Program-made: the position numbers and the translations under genes
Assembly (NCBI GenBank): GCA_037127315.1
Contig: JBBBDQ010001156.1
Span: 15,001 to 79,000, forward strand
Source: Ascarosepion bandense
Lineage: Eukaryota; Mollusca; Cephalopoda; Sepiida; Sepiidae
DNA length: 64,000 nucleotides
Reading direction: 5' to 3'
Shown here: positions 32,985 through 45,117 of the stretch, one piece after another
How the letters are laid out: each line of letters starts with the position of its first letter
Numbering within the stretch: the stretch's first letter is position 1
Notes under the pieces: generated by a model
What the model was told of the DNA's origin: nothing
The model's database searches: none
Seen by the model: only the letters and a program-made list of their open reading frames with translations

Positions 32985-33182
32985 TTTTCCCTCAGTATGT
33001 TTCCATTGCTTTCTGCGGTAGACAAGGCTATAGAACCCAATCTATTCTGCTATTTAACACATAGCTGGAGGAATAAGAAACGAATTAATAACTTTTCCGA
33101 GCGTATTTGCGCGTACGTGAATGCAACGAATTCAACTGGAATTTGAACTCTGCTCTTGCTTGGGTGAAATGATTATAAAACA
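32985..33182 (-). repeat. second SINE S1 copy plus LINE tail
   Basis: A partial S1 copy (TTTCTGCGGTAGACAAGGCT, GCGTACGTGAATGCAACG) directly follows the previous one. It changes at about 33152 into CTTGCTTGGGTGAAATGATT, the 3' end of the CR1/Jockey-type LINE. Confidence 0.75.
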
Positions 33183-33967
33183 CATCTTTAATATCTACAG
33201 TAAATGACAGACATCAAAAGGGATTTAGTTTTCTGGTTAATCGCTCGCCATCCTGGACCAGCATCTGAATTGTGTAGCACGTGTATATTGAAGGAAAAAA
33301 GATCTGTGGTGAATACGGAATTAAAAGTAACTCTCTTCTTTTCACTGTTTACAAATTTGGCAATCCAATTTTGACCAATAGGAAAAAGGATCGCCCCCAT
33401 ACTAAAAGACGAAGCTGAAATTCGCGACCGGTGTTAATTAATTTTCTAACTAATGAAGAGGAGGGATTTATAAAACTGAAAAAAGTTAACCAAACCGGTG
33501 TGAAAAAGTCTTTTTCTAATACATAGAGAAAGAAAATGGAATCAACCAGATGTAAGCAGAGATCAAATCACCGCCACGATGTAGGGAAGAAATTTCAAGC
33601 TGCTGAACCGGACATACCTCGACGACATACATTCTTTTTCCTTCTCCTTTTCCTTTCCTTTCTTGCGTGCTGTTCTCATCTATCTATTATTCTTCGTCAA
33701 GAAGAAGAAGCAGAAGAAGAAGAAGAAGACAACAAGAAGTCACTTCCACTGACTCCTAAAAATTAACGTCAATAAGTACAATTTTCCTTTATTGCTTTGC
33801 CTTCCTTTTCACTTTCTCGCCGGCTATAAAAAGAAAAAGAAGACACACTTTATCACTACACTGTTAGTTTTTTTTTTTTTTTTTTTTGCATAAACACATT
33901 CACTACCTACAACAACAACCTCTGGATTCATTTAACTCCGTACTACACATTCTTTTTTAATATTTCT
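33183..33967. other. unassigned sequence with GAA and poly-T tracts
   Basis: A GAAGAAGAAG tract lies at about 33701-33729 and a T run at about 33868-33888. No gene is recognised. Confidence 0.45.
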
Positions 33968-34388
33968 TCTTCTTCTATATGCACTGTCCCTTCAGGACGT
34001 AGGCGATCATGGATCTCCACGTCTCCCTATCCCTTGTGTCTCTTAGTATGTTTGCTCCTGTTGCTCATGGCAACCCCCGTTCTGTCATCCACCTGATCAG
34101 ACCCTGCAAATATGTTATCCGCTGCCTTCCTCTGTCTCTCCTTCCTTCTATCTGTCCAGTCAGTATCAGGTTCTCCAGGCTCTCCTTCCTCATTGCATGT
34201 CCCAGGAACTTCAGTTGTCTCTTCCTGATGCTCAGCATCAATTTCCTTTTTGTTGCCATTCTTTCTAACACTTCGTCGTTGCTTGTATGCTCAGTCCACA
34301 ATATCCGTAGCATCCTTCTGTAGAACCACATTTCGGCCGCTTCTAGTTTTGTCCTCATTTTCGATTATATTGTCCAGCATTCACAGCA
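33968..34388 (-). pseudogene. RTE-type LINE, young 3' fragment
   Basis: Nearly identical by eye (a few mismatches in about 400 bp) to 16605-17010, including MRTKLEAAEMWFYRRML and RKESLENLILTGQIEGRRD, with an open frame of 97 codons. It starts after a TTCTTCTTC tail at about 33965 and is truncated at about 34388. This and the copy at 16595 look like the most recent RTE insertions. Confidence 0.9.
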
Positions 34389-34694
34389 CACTTAATATAT
34401 TCACTTTCTACAAATTGATGCTTTTCTGCTCTGTAAATAAATTCCTGTAAATAAATTTCCACTTTAAAACACAACCATCTGATGATTGTAATCCTAAATT
34501 GTATGGAGTTCGTTTATGTCTGGAACAAAACCAATTTAATAAACACGCTCGAGTTCCGTACTTAAGATCTACTCCCGTAGTTTGAATAAAGGGTTCGGTT
34601 TAAACTTCAAGGTATTTTAACAAATATGAAGAAAGACAATTGAAGCAGAGTAAAGAGGAGAACAGCCGAAATATTCTGAGGATATCCAACAGAG

Positions 34695-35345
34695 AACCTT
34701 TTTCTGTCTGTCATCAGCATGGCTGATGCTAACCTCCAGCAGAGCAAAACAATACACCTCCTTGGCCTCACGTTTTTCATTGACATGCAGTGAACTGATT
34801 ACATCGAATCAATTGCTTCGTCGACTGCAAGGAAAGTTAGTTCCCTGTGTCGTTTCAGAAATCGGTTCTCGTGAGAATCCATATTACTGATTTATAAACT
34901 GGCCATTCATCCATGCATTCAATACTGTTTCCATATCTGGTCTGGTGCTCTTGCTGTACATCTCGAGATTCTAAGAAGAATCTGCAATGTAATCGATCCT
35001 GACTTGGCATCTCGACTTCAATCACTTTCTCACCGACGTGATGGGAATTCTCTTTAACTTTTCTATAAATACTTCTATAGTAAATGCACTGACGATCTTT
35101 TTTCTCGGTAGCCAGAACACATTAATTTAAGTGTGTCACTAGATTGGCATCTAGGTTATACATTTTTTGTCGTTGAAATAGTTAAATATAATTGCCACTT
35201 CTTCAACAGTTTATTTTCTCGCAATTTATTCCTACTTAACCCCCCAACTCTGATAGCTACAATTTTGAAATTATTAAAGGCTACGTCAATGTCCAACCTC
35301 CTGTGCATTAGTGGTGGTCTTTCCTTGGTTGGTGGGAAATGATTT

Positions 35346-35347
<2 letters not shown>
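34695..35347 (+). pseudogene. CR1/Jockey-type LINE copy
   Basis: Contains the region upstream of the other copies (CATGGCTGATGCTAACCTCC, AATACACCTCCTTGGCCTCA), then RT C-terminal blocks in several frames. It ends TTGGTGGGAAATGATTTAAA, opening into a TA array. Confidence 0.8.

Positions 35348-35348
<1 letters not shown>

Positions 35349-35400
<52 letters not shown>
35349..35400. repeat. TA microsatellite
   Basis: Pure TA repeat between a LINE tail and Helitron B. Confidence 0.95.
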
Positions 35401-35402
<2 letters not shown>

Positions 35403-35419
35403 CATTAAAAATATATATA

Positions 35420-35834
35420 CTAGCAGTATAACCCGGCGTTGCTCGAGTGTAATGAAAACTTTAAAACTAATCCATGGTGCTGGAGTTCAGACTCTTTGGA
35501 CGTTGGCACGAAAGACTAAAAAGCAATAGTTGTTTCTAATTAAAGTGAAACCGTAGACTGAAAGAAAAATAAATGGATGTAAGTCAAATTTTGATTTCCT
35601 GGTATCGATATCAAATAAGTTTTTTCGTCGTAAACTGAACTTTTAAGGCTAAATAAGTCCTCTGAGTAAATGGTATCATGGCTGAGACTAAGAACTACAA
35701 TTATACCTACTTAGAGCCAAACCCGAAGCAAAAACTAAAATAAAAGGGCTGAAAAAAATACAAACATACTTTGTATTTTTTCAGCCCTTTTATTTATACA
35801 GGCATATAAACAGACACACATACAAACATCTTGC

Positions 35835-35871
<37 letters not shown>

Positions 35872-36179
35872 TACACTACTGTAAGAACTGTAACCTTGAA
35901 ACTTCTGAATATCGTTTCTTATGTCTTTGTCTATGAGTGTATCAAATTTGATTAAAATCGGACCATTCCTTCTATAACATGATTTTTTCGATTATCGATT
36001 TTCGATATTTATCGGGTGTACCTCAACACAAAACCTAGCTAGGAACACTCGCAGACGCTTATAGTACAACTGTGTAATTTTTTAAGAAAATCGGTTCAGC
36101 CGTTTCGGAGTCTATAAGTAACGGACACACACACAGAAACACACTCACAGACAAAGTTCCATTTATAAGTAAGTTTAGA
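35420..36179 (-). mobile_element. Non-autonomous Helitron B
   Basis: Minus orientation. The 5' end TCTAAACTTAC is at 36179 and the 3' end ...CTGCTAG at 35420, with A and T at the outer flanks. The 3' hairpin region CCCGGCGTTGCTCGAG lies at 35432-35447. The interior shares GAAAATCGGTTCAGCCGTTT and ATCGATTTTCGATATTTATC with A and C. A TA tract sits inside at 35841-35869. Confidence 0.85.
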
Positions 36180-36235
36180 TACATGATGAGCTGTGATACA
36201 GCAAAACAGGCTTGTATGTGGATGACTAATATATA
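36180..36235 (+). repeat. SINE S3 3' fragment
   Basis: GATGAGCTGTGATACAGCAA, then CTTGTATGTGGATGACTAAT. Only the tail of the family. Confidence 0.65.
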
Positions 36236-36244
36236 TAGATATAT

Positions 36245-36830
36245 ATTGCTGCTAGGAAGATTAGGTCACTGTGATTTCGCATTTACAAATCTAACATTCG
36301 TCTGTGCATTGAATTCTGTTGTCATATTCGGTCGGGTAAACTTGCTATTCATCTTGAGGTTCTAGGCAAAATCCAGCAAAAATCTAATATTATCAATCCT
36401 GACTTGGCATTTCGACTTCAATCACTTTCTCACCGACTTGACGTAACTTCTCTTTGTCTTCTTTAAAAACATTTTCATGCAAACTGGTCTGACCTGGTCT
36501 CCCCTGGTGCTCCGATTACTTGTATTTAAGTGTGTTCCTAGAGTGGCGTTTAGGCCCCACTGTTTTACTTACTGAAATAGCTAAATGCAAAGGCCACTTC
36601 TACTCGAAAAATCTTGTGGAACTCCCTTACGTTTTCTTGCTTCTCTGATCATTATAATCTTCAAAATTTTAAATGCAACCTGATTCACCATCCTTTTGAA
36701 TCGTGTTCACTTTTTGACCTTTCCTCAATCCTCACTATTATCAGTCTTCTTAGTCTTTCACATTCAGTCTCTGTAAACCCATGCGATTAAGGAGCATTAC
36801 CGCCTTGCTTAGGACGAAATGATTTTAAGG
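36245..36830 (+). pseudogene. CR1/Jockey-type LINE copy
   Basis: TGCTAGGAAGATTAGGTCAC, ATCCTGACTTGGCATTTCGA, TCTTGTGGAACTCCC and the tail CATTACCGCCTTGCTTAGGA. Frame broken throughout. Confidence 0.75.
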
Positions 36831-38520
36831 AAGTATCAACCGAGATTATATTGCTGGTTTGAAAAGCAAAGCGTATAATAAGAATATGTATTAATTTAAA
36901 AAAAAACTTGGATAGGACAAAAGCTGTTGTTTACAACTAATTTCGCCCACATCTTGAAAGGAAATGTCATATGAAAGAGACCTAAGACTGTAACGGCCAA
37001 TTGGTTCTAGATGGGTACAAAATAGAGCATAGGTTAGTTTTCTTTAAATGCTGTTGGCATCAAACAAAAAATTGTAGTCGAATTCATGGGAAATACGAAT
37101 TTGTTTAATATCTTGGCATAATTCTCATCCACATAATAATTCTTACTTTTCCTGGGGTAGATTTTTATAATTGCGGCCCTCAGAACAAGAAGGCACTTTC
37201 TGCCTTGTATGTGAAAATCAATTACACATAATACTTCCTCTATTTGAAAATCAACACGACTGTATCATCAGGTACTCGTTACGAGGTCTAAATTCCTTTG
37301 GTTCGCGATGATGTCAAATATGCTCCTGCCTGACTGTGTAGATTTATGTCCGATAGCATTTGTATGCTTTTTATACTATTAATATTTTTGTCTGCTCATT
37401 ATAGTTGGAATCTAACCACTAACAGTGTATAATAATTAACTTTATGATAACATATCAGATTATTAATTTTTCCCTTCAAAATATTTTTTTATGAAAATTA
37501 ATCAGTTTAGATGCAAGCCTATGTTTGCATATAGTTTAATAGGTGTATAAAGCGTTTTGCTTCAAAATGCCGCACAGATTTTCCGTTGTAAATGTTTGCA
37601 TTTTGCAGTAGATGTTTTTAGCTTCCTTTTTAAAAAAAAGTGAGTGGTTTATCTCAAATATATGAAAAATTACGGCATTTCGAAAATCGACAATTTTAAA
37701 CACAATTTTCTAGTTTATTATTTTAGTGCGGAAAGTACCAACTTATACCAAACGCCTCATATATACTAATTGTAAAGTAATCTGGAACTAGATACCTTTA
37801 AACTGGTAAGATTTCTAGTAGTTATCTTGCTAACCATTACATTGATGCAAACAAATTATTGTCAAAACACAATCTTCCTTCTAAATTTATTTACAGTTGT
37901 CCTCTGTTCGTAAATATGTTCCAGTAACCTCCATAGATTTAAGAAACGATATAATGTCAAATACTGTAAAGCCACTCCTTTAGAGATCACGTTCCATTTC
38001 AACGACCTGGTCGCTAAATGATCTAGTCACTCAATAAGTAGTTGTACCTGGCCGCTATTTCAGATATTCCAACCGTGAAATAAGTTTCGACCTTCTTCAT
38101 ATTGCTTTAATATCACTTTGGCGCCATTTGTAACAGTTTTAATTTATTTTTAATTTATTTTTTTAATTTATTTATTTTTAATAATTTATTTATTTTTAAT
38201 TTATTTTTAAGAGTTTATACTGTACAATAAAATGCAGAACAACAAAAATAATGTATACATTCGAAAACCAACCTAATATTTCTGTACATAAGTTCCAGTT
38301 ATATACTCTAAATACAGTATGCATTAAAATATTATTTTAAATTTATTTATTTATTCGTTTTACTTATTTTGACTAATTTTCAATAAAAAGGAAATTACTA
38401 TAACCAACGTTTTAGCACAACCTACAATACTGAAGCCGGATTATTTTTTTATTTCATGAGATTTTCTTAATTGTAGTAAGTTTGATATCTTTAGGTGAGG
38501 AGCGGCTTATATAATATACA
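36831..38520. other. unassigned AT-rich sequence
   Basis: About 1.7 kb without recognisable repeats. TTTATTTA-rich low complexity lies at 38135-38215. No frame over 60 codons has usable content. Confidence 0.45.
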
Positions 38521-38570
<50 letters not shown>

Positions 38571-38577
38571 TGTGTGA
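38521..38577. repeat. GT microsatellite
   Basis: (GT)n with one GAG interruption. Confidence 0.95.
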
Positions 38578-38681
38578 CTTATAAGATCAAAGTGTCATAA
38601 AAAATATTTACCCACGCACAATTTACAAGATCCCTCGAAGAAAATTCTAGTGGAAAACATAAAAATTCTTTATAAATTAAA

Positions 38682-38885
38682 TTGCCGGACGTTTCCCGTT
38701 ATGGGAGAGTCTCCGTAAATAAAACATCTCGTTCCCACTATCAGCCTCACCTTATTCAAAAGTGGCAATGGGGTGTTGAAGTTTATCCTACTAGTATTCA
38801 AAACAACACAAAAACAGATCTTAGACAATCAAGCATAAAGAGAAATAAACGACATATAGAAACAAATCCATTTGAAAATGGCTAA
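38682..38885 (+). other. unexplained 67-codon frame
   Basis: The product starts PDVSRYGRVSVNKTSRS. It faintly recalls the basic S-G-R-V...P tails at the ends of retrotransposon polyproteins, but I cannot confirm it. No other pol motif is nearby. Confidence 0.2.
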
Positions 38886-39024
38886 AGAGTGACCAAAAGG
38901 GCTTGGGTCGGTAGACAATACGGGGAACTTTTGCAGTTGCTTACTCCCATTGAGCAGAAAAATGTAAGAATGCTGGAAAACATGTGTGTCATATTCAACG
39001 AAATATGTTTAAAAAATGTTGTTA

Positions 39025-39029
<5 letters not shown>

Positions 39030-39082
<53 letters not shown>

Positions 39083-39140
39083 TAGAAGAAAGTGGATGTC
39101 TAGTCACACTGATAAGCTGTGATACAGCAAAACAGTGGAG
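39030..39140. repeat. TA/GA microsatellite and SINE S3 tail
   Basis: (TA)n(GA)n at 39030-39082, then GATAAGCTGTGATACAGCAA, the S3 signature. Confidence 0.8.
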
Positions 39141-39324
39141 GACGAATATCTTATGCTCTCATTACAATTAACCTCTCTAGAAAGGAAAATTTGAAAAAAA
39201 CAATTACTGCTTCTGTGATTTATGCATTACTCTTCGGCAATGAATTGATTTATTTCGATAACTGGCGTGTGTATACACCGCTTATATATAATACGCTAAA
39301 ATCTTCATTCGCTGATTCCATGTG

Positions 39325-39455
39325 CCTATGGCTTAGGAGTTAGCGACTCCGACTGACATCAAATCGGTCGAGTTTCAATCCCGGCCAGAAGCAAGTGGAT
39401 ATGTCTAGCCACACTGCTGAGCTGCGAAACAGGCTTGTATGTGGCTAACGTTTAG
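39325..39455 (+). repeat. SINE S3 copy
   Basis: Head with TATGGCTTAGGAGTTAGCGA and B-box-like GAGTTTCAATCCC, then AGCTGCGAAACAGGCTTG. Diverged. Confidence 0.65.
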
Positions 39456-40077
39456 ATATATCCATCCTATTAGTAAAATGTTAGTTTTAGTGGGTTCACC
39501 TGTATGAATTGAGATATCAATTCAAATACGTGTACCAACTACAAATACCTTTTAGTTTATATTGACAATTTACAGTAGGAGGCTACTCGTATATGAACTA
39601 AGGAACAGGAACTGACCAAGCCCCCTACGACGTTTCTTATTAAGGAACGCCTCAAGCACCGGATAATGACGCTAGTACCACCCCCTGGGTCTCAAACACA
39701 TAATAATCAATTTTACCCACCACCGGCAGTGCCATAGAATGCTGTATTTATACAAGCTCTCTCTCGCATAGAATGTGGAATAAGGTCAAAGTTTAAAGTT
39801 AGATTTGGTAACCGTACAAAAATGCTTTGAATCCCGCCTGTACTTACCCTATTTGGGACACCTCAGGCGCTGGGTAATAGCTCCATCCTCTTCTCGAAAA
39901 AGTAGTAATACGTGGTGGGAATGGTCTCCTGAGGGCAAATTTAACAGATATAAATAAATCATATCTATGTCCCCAAGAAGATAGATACATAATTTGTATC
40001 AGTGAAATTTTAGATTCTGATTGAGTTATTACGTGATACGCTAACGAAACTACTTCTGTTAACTTAGGTATTTGAAC
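39456..40077. other. unassigned sequence
   Basis: Two related passages, CCTCAAGCACCGGATAATG at about 39650 and CCTCAGGCGCTGGGTAATAG at about 39862, suggest an old repeat. Nothing coding. Confidence 0.4.
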
Positions 40078-40245
40078 TGTTAATAATTACGTATAGTTTT
40101 TTAAGTATCCCTGAGATATTGCTGTTTAACAGCTATGATTTTAGATAAATAAATTTACGTTAATAATTACGTATAGTTTTTAATTGTCCATGAGATATTG
40201 CTATTTAAGAAGAGCTATGATTTATTTCGATAAATAAACTTATAT
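40078..40245. repeat. ~81 bp imperfect tandem duplication
   Basis: GTTAATAATTACGTATAGTT starts at 40078 and 40159. Both units continue GAGATATTGCT, AGCTATGATTT and GATAAATAAA. Confidence 0.85.
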
Positions 40246-40684
40246 TCATTTAGTTATTTAAAAAAAATGACGCTTCTATGTTTCCTCGACAGGGTTGTTT
40301 TTTTCAGAGTGTCACACTACGAGTTAGGCTACCTGGCCAAGATGTTACGTGGTAAAATAGCTTACAAATCAAGTTAGAAAAAATAGCATACCTTACTTAT
40401 ATTGTCCTAAATGAAATTGTGCAATGGTAGCATAAGCTTCATCAATGGCAATGCCAAACATGATGTACCTGTTTGTCTAAACCTAAAATACAGCGGCTAT
40501 ATCCATTAATTAGGGTTAAGATACTCACAAAAAGTGCTCACTTAACGGGTGGATATTTGCGAATTCAGCTCTGGATGACTAATTTTTGAATACTGATTCA
40601 AAATTAAGCAAAACCTATTTCTACCTACAAACTCAATTATAAAAGCGGTCTACGTCTCCTTATAATCTCATTGATTGATTGGTT
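40246..40684. other. unassigned sequence
   Basis: No feature seen. Confidence 0.4.
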
Positions 40685-40685
40685 T

Positions 40686-41085
40686 GCTTTTTACGGTTTA
40701 TCAACCCTTTGAAGACAATCTAAAGCCATAAAATGTATTTAGGTAGTAAGGATTTTTAAGACAATAATGATTTAGTGAAAGAAGACTTACTAATTATTTT
40801 TCGTATTTGAGTTTTACTAATTAACCCATAGCTGGAGGGAGAAGGGACGGATTCATACCTTTTCCAAGGTTATTTGCAAATAAGTGAATATAACAAACCC
40901 AACTTGAATTTGAACTTGGTTCTTTGATTAAAAATACCGAGCTTTAACTTATTATACCATTCACACATTTAAGCTTATAGCATCAGGAATTTCTAAATGG
41001 TCACCTATCTAGGTATTGAATAGGTTGGACGTTGCTTAACTTCGGTGATCTTAGGAGAGCCTGTGTTACAGCATAATATAAACTC
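40686..41085 (-). repeat. Composite 5S rRNA/tRNA SINE (S2) copy 2
   Basis: Minus strand: 5S module at about 40982-41085, with plus-strand reversed 5S landmarks GGTCACCTATCTAGGTATTG and GACGTTGCTTAACTTCGGTG. A tRNA-like module follows at about 40905-40980, then a body with ACCCATAGCTGGAGGGAGAA and a 3' hairpin CAAAGGGTTGATAAACCGT at 40690-40708. This is the clearest complete example of the three-module order. Confidence 0.85.
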
Positions 41086-41097
41086 AGATATATAAAT

Positions 41098-41365
41098 GAC
41101 CTATCAGCTAAGTGCCATACGCTTGGGTGAAAGAAACACGAACGACTGGGCATGATTTTCCCGCAGGAAGTTGCTATTACTTTCTGTGGTAAACTGGTTG
41201 CAAACCAAGGCTAGAGAACCCATAGCTGGATGCAGAATAGACGGATTAAAATCTTTCCAAAGGGTTTTTGCGCGTAAGTGAATGCAATAACGAATTCAAA
41301 TAGAATTCGAACACGGCTCTCCGATTACTCGTTCCGATATCCACTGCACCACCCACGCACATCCA
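41098..41365 (-). repeat. SINE S1 copy
   Basis: CTAAGTGCCATACGCTTGGG, AACTGGTTGCAAACCAAGGC, AATTCGAACACGGCTC and the head ACGCACATCC. It begins 13 bp after the S2 copy. Confidence 0.82.
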
Positions 41366-41439
41366 ATGAACGATAGTCATCTATAAACAATATTCCGTGC
41401 AGAGGCAATTATGAACACAACCAATTGACTGATTGATTC

Positions 41440-41696
41440 CTTTTCTACAGATTATCACCCCTTTGCAAGAAAATATTTTTTGATAATAAAATATTTTTTA
41501 AGAATGATAACGATTTAGTGATACAAATTTTAATAATTAACCTATAAGTACTGGTAGAGACGGACTCATACGATTCACAAGAGTATTTACTCGTAAGTGA
41601 TAAAACTTCGTCAACTGAAATTCGAAATTGATTCTCCTAATGAGAATTTGATCCATTATTCATTACACCACGTCTCATACAATCGAAGCATTTTTA
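41440..41696 (-). repeat. SINE S2 copy without 5S module
   Basis: 3' hairpin region TTATCACCCCTTTGC, body and tRNA-like head are present (GAAATTCGAAATTGATTCTC). The head runs into the next S2 copy, with no 5S sequence between. Confidence 0.7.
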
Positions 41697-41992
41697 GATT
41701 GTAATATGTTTTAGATAATAATAATTAGTTACACAAGCTTTATTAATTAACCCATAGCTGAGGTAGAAATGTTTGATTCGTATCTTTCCTATGTGGTATT
41801 TTTACCTAAATGAATATAAAAAAAATCAACTGAAATTGTGATTCAAGTTTCCGATTAAAATTCCAAGCCAATATCCCACGCACGTCAAAGTTTATCATAC
41901 CTGGTATTCCTAAGCGGTCACCTACTGAACAGACTCAATTTTGTTTAACTTCGGTAATCGTAAGGGAACCATTGTTTCCACATGATACGGTC
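41697..41992 (-). repeat. Composite 5S rRNA/tRNA SINE (S2) copy 3
   Basis: 5S module at 41897-41992. The plus strand reads GGTATTCCTAAGCGGTCACC, then AACTTCGGTAATCG, GGGAACC and CATGATACGGTC, which follow reversed 5S rRNA almost base for base. A tRNA-like module and body follow on the minus strand to about 41697, where the 3' hairpin is missing. Confidence 0.85.
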
Positions 41993-42259
41993 TTTCTTAT
42001 AAACTCGGGTATACACATAACCTATAGCTATCGTTACTGTGTACAGATATACAATTATTAATACATATAACGCCAACCTCTAGACACAACTATAAACGCT
42101 ACACTACAATATACCTATAGATACAAGTTTGAACAAGACCTAGGTCTGTCTATAAACTCAAGATAGACATGATATCTGTTTATTTATAGAAAAGTATAAA
42201 TACATGTAAATCATTTCTAAGCAGGCCTGTAGCTATCTATATACACGAGTATAAATCTA

Positions 42260-42570
42260 TCTAAACTAATCTATAAATGGAGCGTTGAGTGTGTGTGTGT
42301 GTGTACCCGTTACCTATAGACTTCAAAACGGCTGAACCGATTTTCTTGAAAATTTACACAGTTGTACTATAAGCGTCTGCGAGTGTTCTTAGCTAGGTTT
42401 TGTGTCGAGGTATCCCGATAAATATCGAAAATCGATAATCGAAAAAATCATGTTATAGAAGGAATGGTCCGATTTTAATTAAATTTGAGACGCTCATAGA
42501 CAAAGACATAAGAAAAGATATTCAGAAGTTTCAAGGTTGCAGTTCTTACAAGAGTGCAGAAAATCGATAA

Positions 42571-42609
<39 letters not shown>

Positions 42610-42990
42610 CAAGATGTTTGTGTGTGTGTGTGTGTGTTTATCTGCCTGTATGTCTGTATTTATTCAGTCCTTTTATTCTAGTTTTTGCTTCTGGTTTGGC
42701 TCTAAGTAGGTATAATTGTAGTTCTTAGTTTCAGCCATGATACCATTTACTCAGAGGACTTATTTAGCCTTCAAAATTCAGTTTACGACGAAAAAAACTT
42801 ATTTGATATCGATACCAGGAAATCAAAATTTGACTTACATCCATTCATTTTGCTTTTAGTCTACGGATTCGTTTTAAACAACTATTGCTTTTTAGTCTTT
42901 CGTGCCAACGTCCAAAGAGTCTGAGCTCCAGGACCATGGATTAGTTTTAAAGCTTTCATTACACCCGAGAATGCCGGGCTATACTGCTAG
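42260..42990 (+). mobile_element. Non-autonomous Helitron C
   Basis: 5' TCTAAAC preceded by A; 3' CCCGAGAATGCCGGG hairpin, then CTGCTAG followed by T. The 731 bp interior aligns with copy B, with the TA tract at 42573-42603 in the same place. No protein-coding frame. Confidence 0.87.
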
Positions 42991-43239
42991 TACAATATAT
43001 GTATATCTATAGACACAAATATAAATACAATCTATATCCATATACAACGGGGGTTTCTAAGGATTCTGCATCATCGCCCATTTTCACACACAAAAAGTTT
43101 CTACCATCCACCATTATATTAAATATTCAAAAGTATAAGAAAATATTTTGTAAAAGTTTGTTACTAGTTCGTAAACAGGCTTTATGATGCACGAAAAATA
43201 ACAAAGGGTGGTTACTAATAACGCTGACTTACGGAGCGC
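42991..43239. other. unassigned sequence
   Basis: No feature seen. Confidence 0.4.
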
Positions 43240-43455
43240 ATGCTGTCGCTACAATTGCTTTATAAAGGACAAACGAAAGCAAACTTGAAAACTATATAGA
43301 AGGTACCCGAATATTCCCTGTTTTCGGGGATATTTATATTTTATAAATTTATGCTGTCGCTACAATTGCTTTATAAAGGACAAACGAAAGCAAACTTGAA
43401 AACTATATAGAAGGTACCCGAATATTCCCTGTTTTCGGGGATATTTATATTTTAT
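43240..43455. repeat. Perfect 105 bp tandem duplication (period 111)
   Basis: ATGCTGTCGCTACAATTGCT starts at 43240 and 43351. The 105 bases after each start are identical by eye, separated by AAATTT. An internal small palindrome CCCTGTTTTCGGGG is present. Very recent, or an assembly artefact. Confidence 0.93.
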
Positions 43456-43474
43456 CTAGCACCGTGACCCAGTT

Positions 43475-43735
43475 ATTCGCATTTAGTCTCCTGTATCTTT
43501 GAGGATTTTTTTTTTATACGGGTTGTTTGTATCTTTGCTTTGAATATTTTTTGGGGGGGGGTACCAGATATTGAATATACATTTTTAATAATCAAGATCC
43601 TATATCGCACACTAAAATTTCCACTCGACCACCGTTTTCTGTTAAATTTCTTATCACTCACCCAATAGTTAGAATCGTTCGCCGGTGGACAATATCGCCC
43701 AAGTTGGGAAACGCTGATATACATGGTCAAGGATA
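43475..43735 (-). repeat. possible hAT-like end
   Basis: Minus strand starts CAGCGTTTCCCAAC, similar to the CAG...TTCCCAA ends of hAT MITEs. A GGGGGGGGG run lies at 43552-43560. No matching second end was found. Confidence 0.25.
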
Positions 43736-44880
43736 AAATAAAAAAACAAAACTGATTTCTACATTAAATTGGATAACAGGGATTGGTAGGGTCGTAAAAT
43801 TCATGAATGAATCAAACCCCAACCAAACGTGTTACAAGACTCGCCCGTGCCTAGTGGTCTCGAACGCGTTAACTGAGACACTCTTATACAATGAAAACAT
43901 GCACGTAAGCGAACTAATGGCATGACTTAAATAGGTTGCCTTCTGATACATCTCTAAACTTATCCAATGTTAAATAAGTGCAGTAAACAATTTGGTTTTA
44001 GAGTGATAAATTACATCTATACACTTGTGGCAAAGAAATAATAAAAAAAAGATTTCAACGCATTTATTTATATTTTTAATCAAATACGGACAGTTGTGAT
44101 CGATGACACTTCCCTTAGGTCCTTTCCAAGCAATGGTTCGATGGTACGGTTGACTAGTGTCCATGTTGTGTGGTGATAATTCAGAAGAGATTCAGGAATT
44201 CGCAGTTGATCGGATTCTTAGCTTAGCGCCTTTTCTCTTCAAATTTCACAATTTGTATTCTAATCAGCTCTGCATAAAATGCCAGCAAAGACTGAGGTCC
44301 CCGATCGTTGTTTTTCATCACTACATCTCGAGGGCAAATACGGAGATATAGTCAGTTTTAAAGCGGCTCTTACCTCACCTTGACATGAGTCAGTCCAGAT
44401 ATTGTTACTCAAGGTAACTCAACATTTCGTCCTCTGAGGGACTTTAAAAAAGGGACAAGTTTTCCCCTTTGTCTTTGTATTCATTTTGTTCTTTTACAGA
44501 TACACACTATATGAAAATTATTCACACACAAACACCCCACCCCACATACAATATATATACTGTTGCGTTGTGATGATGCTTAGTGCCATGATTGTTGTTT
44601 TTCAGTGGTTTACTGACTAACCTATATTTTGGATAGCAATTTTTTCTTTGCCGTAAAGTGCTCGATATCTAGGTTAGGATAAAGAGTTAAAGAGATTAAT
44701 GTGAAGAAATTTGTGACTCAAATAAGTAAAGTCACGCCGGTTTCGAAGTTTCATGAAGACACCATATTGATGTATTGATTTGTCAGGGTTTCATTTTTCA
44801 AACTGCTGCTGTGTCTCAATTATATAAAATCAAGACATTACAGCAGCTTGATTCTGTTCAGTTAAGTGACAAACTTCCTC
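43736..44880. other. unassigned sequence
   Basis: No gene recognised. A frame at 44157-44351 is unsupported. Confidence 0.4.
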
Positions 44881-44885
44881 ACTTT

Positions 44886-44888
<3 letters not shown>

Positions 44889-44943
<55 letters not shown>
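44889..44943. repeat. TA microsatellite
   Basis: Pure TA repeat. Confidence 0.95.
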
Positions 44944-44945
<2 letters not shown>

Positions 44946-44984
44946 GCGTGTATAGTGATAATATACATGCTAAAAAGTCTACCT

Positions 44985-45117
44985 TCTTCTACCGTGGCCC
45001 AGTGGTAGAATCGCCGACTGACGCCACTTCCGTCGGGTTTCAATCCTGGGTTTGAAGCAATCGGCGTCTAACCGTACAGATGAGCTGTGATACACCGAAA
45101 CAGATCTGTCCGCGGGT

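Noticed and set aside
43475..43735. A complete hAT element
   Set aside because: Only one CAG...TTCCCAA-like end is visible; no matching inverted end or 8 bp duplication found.
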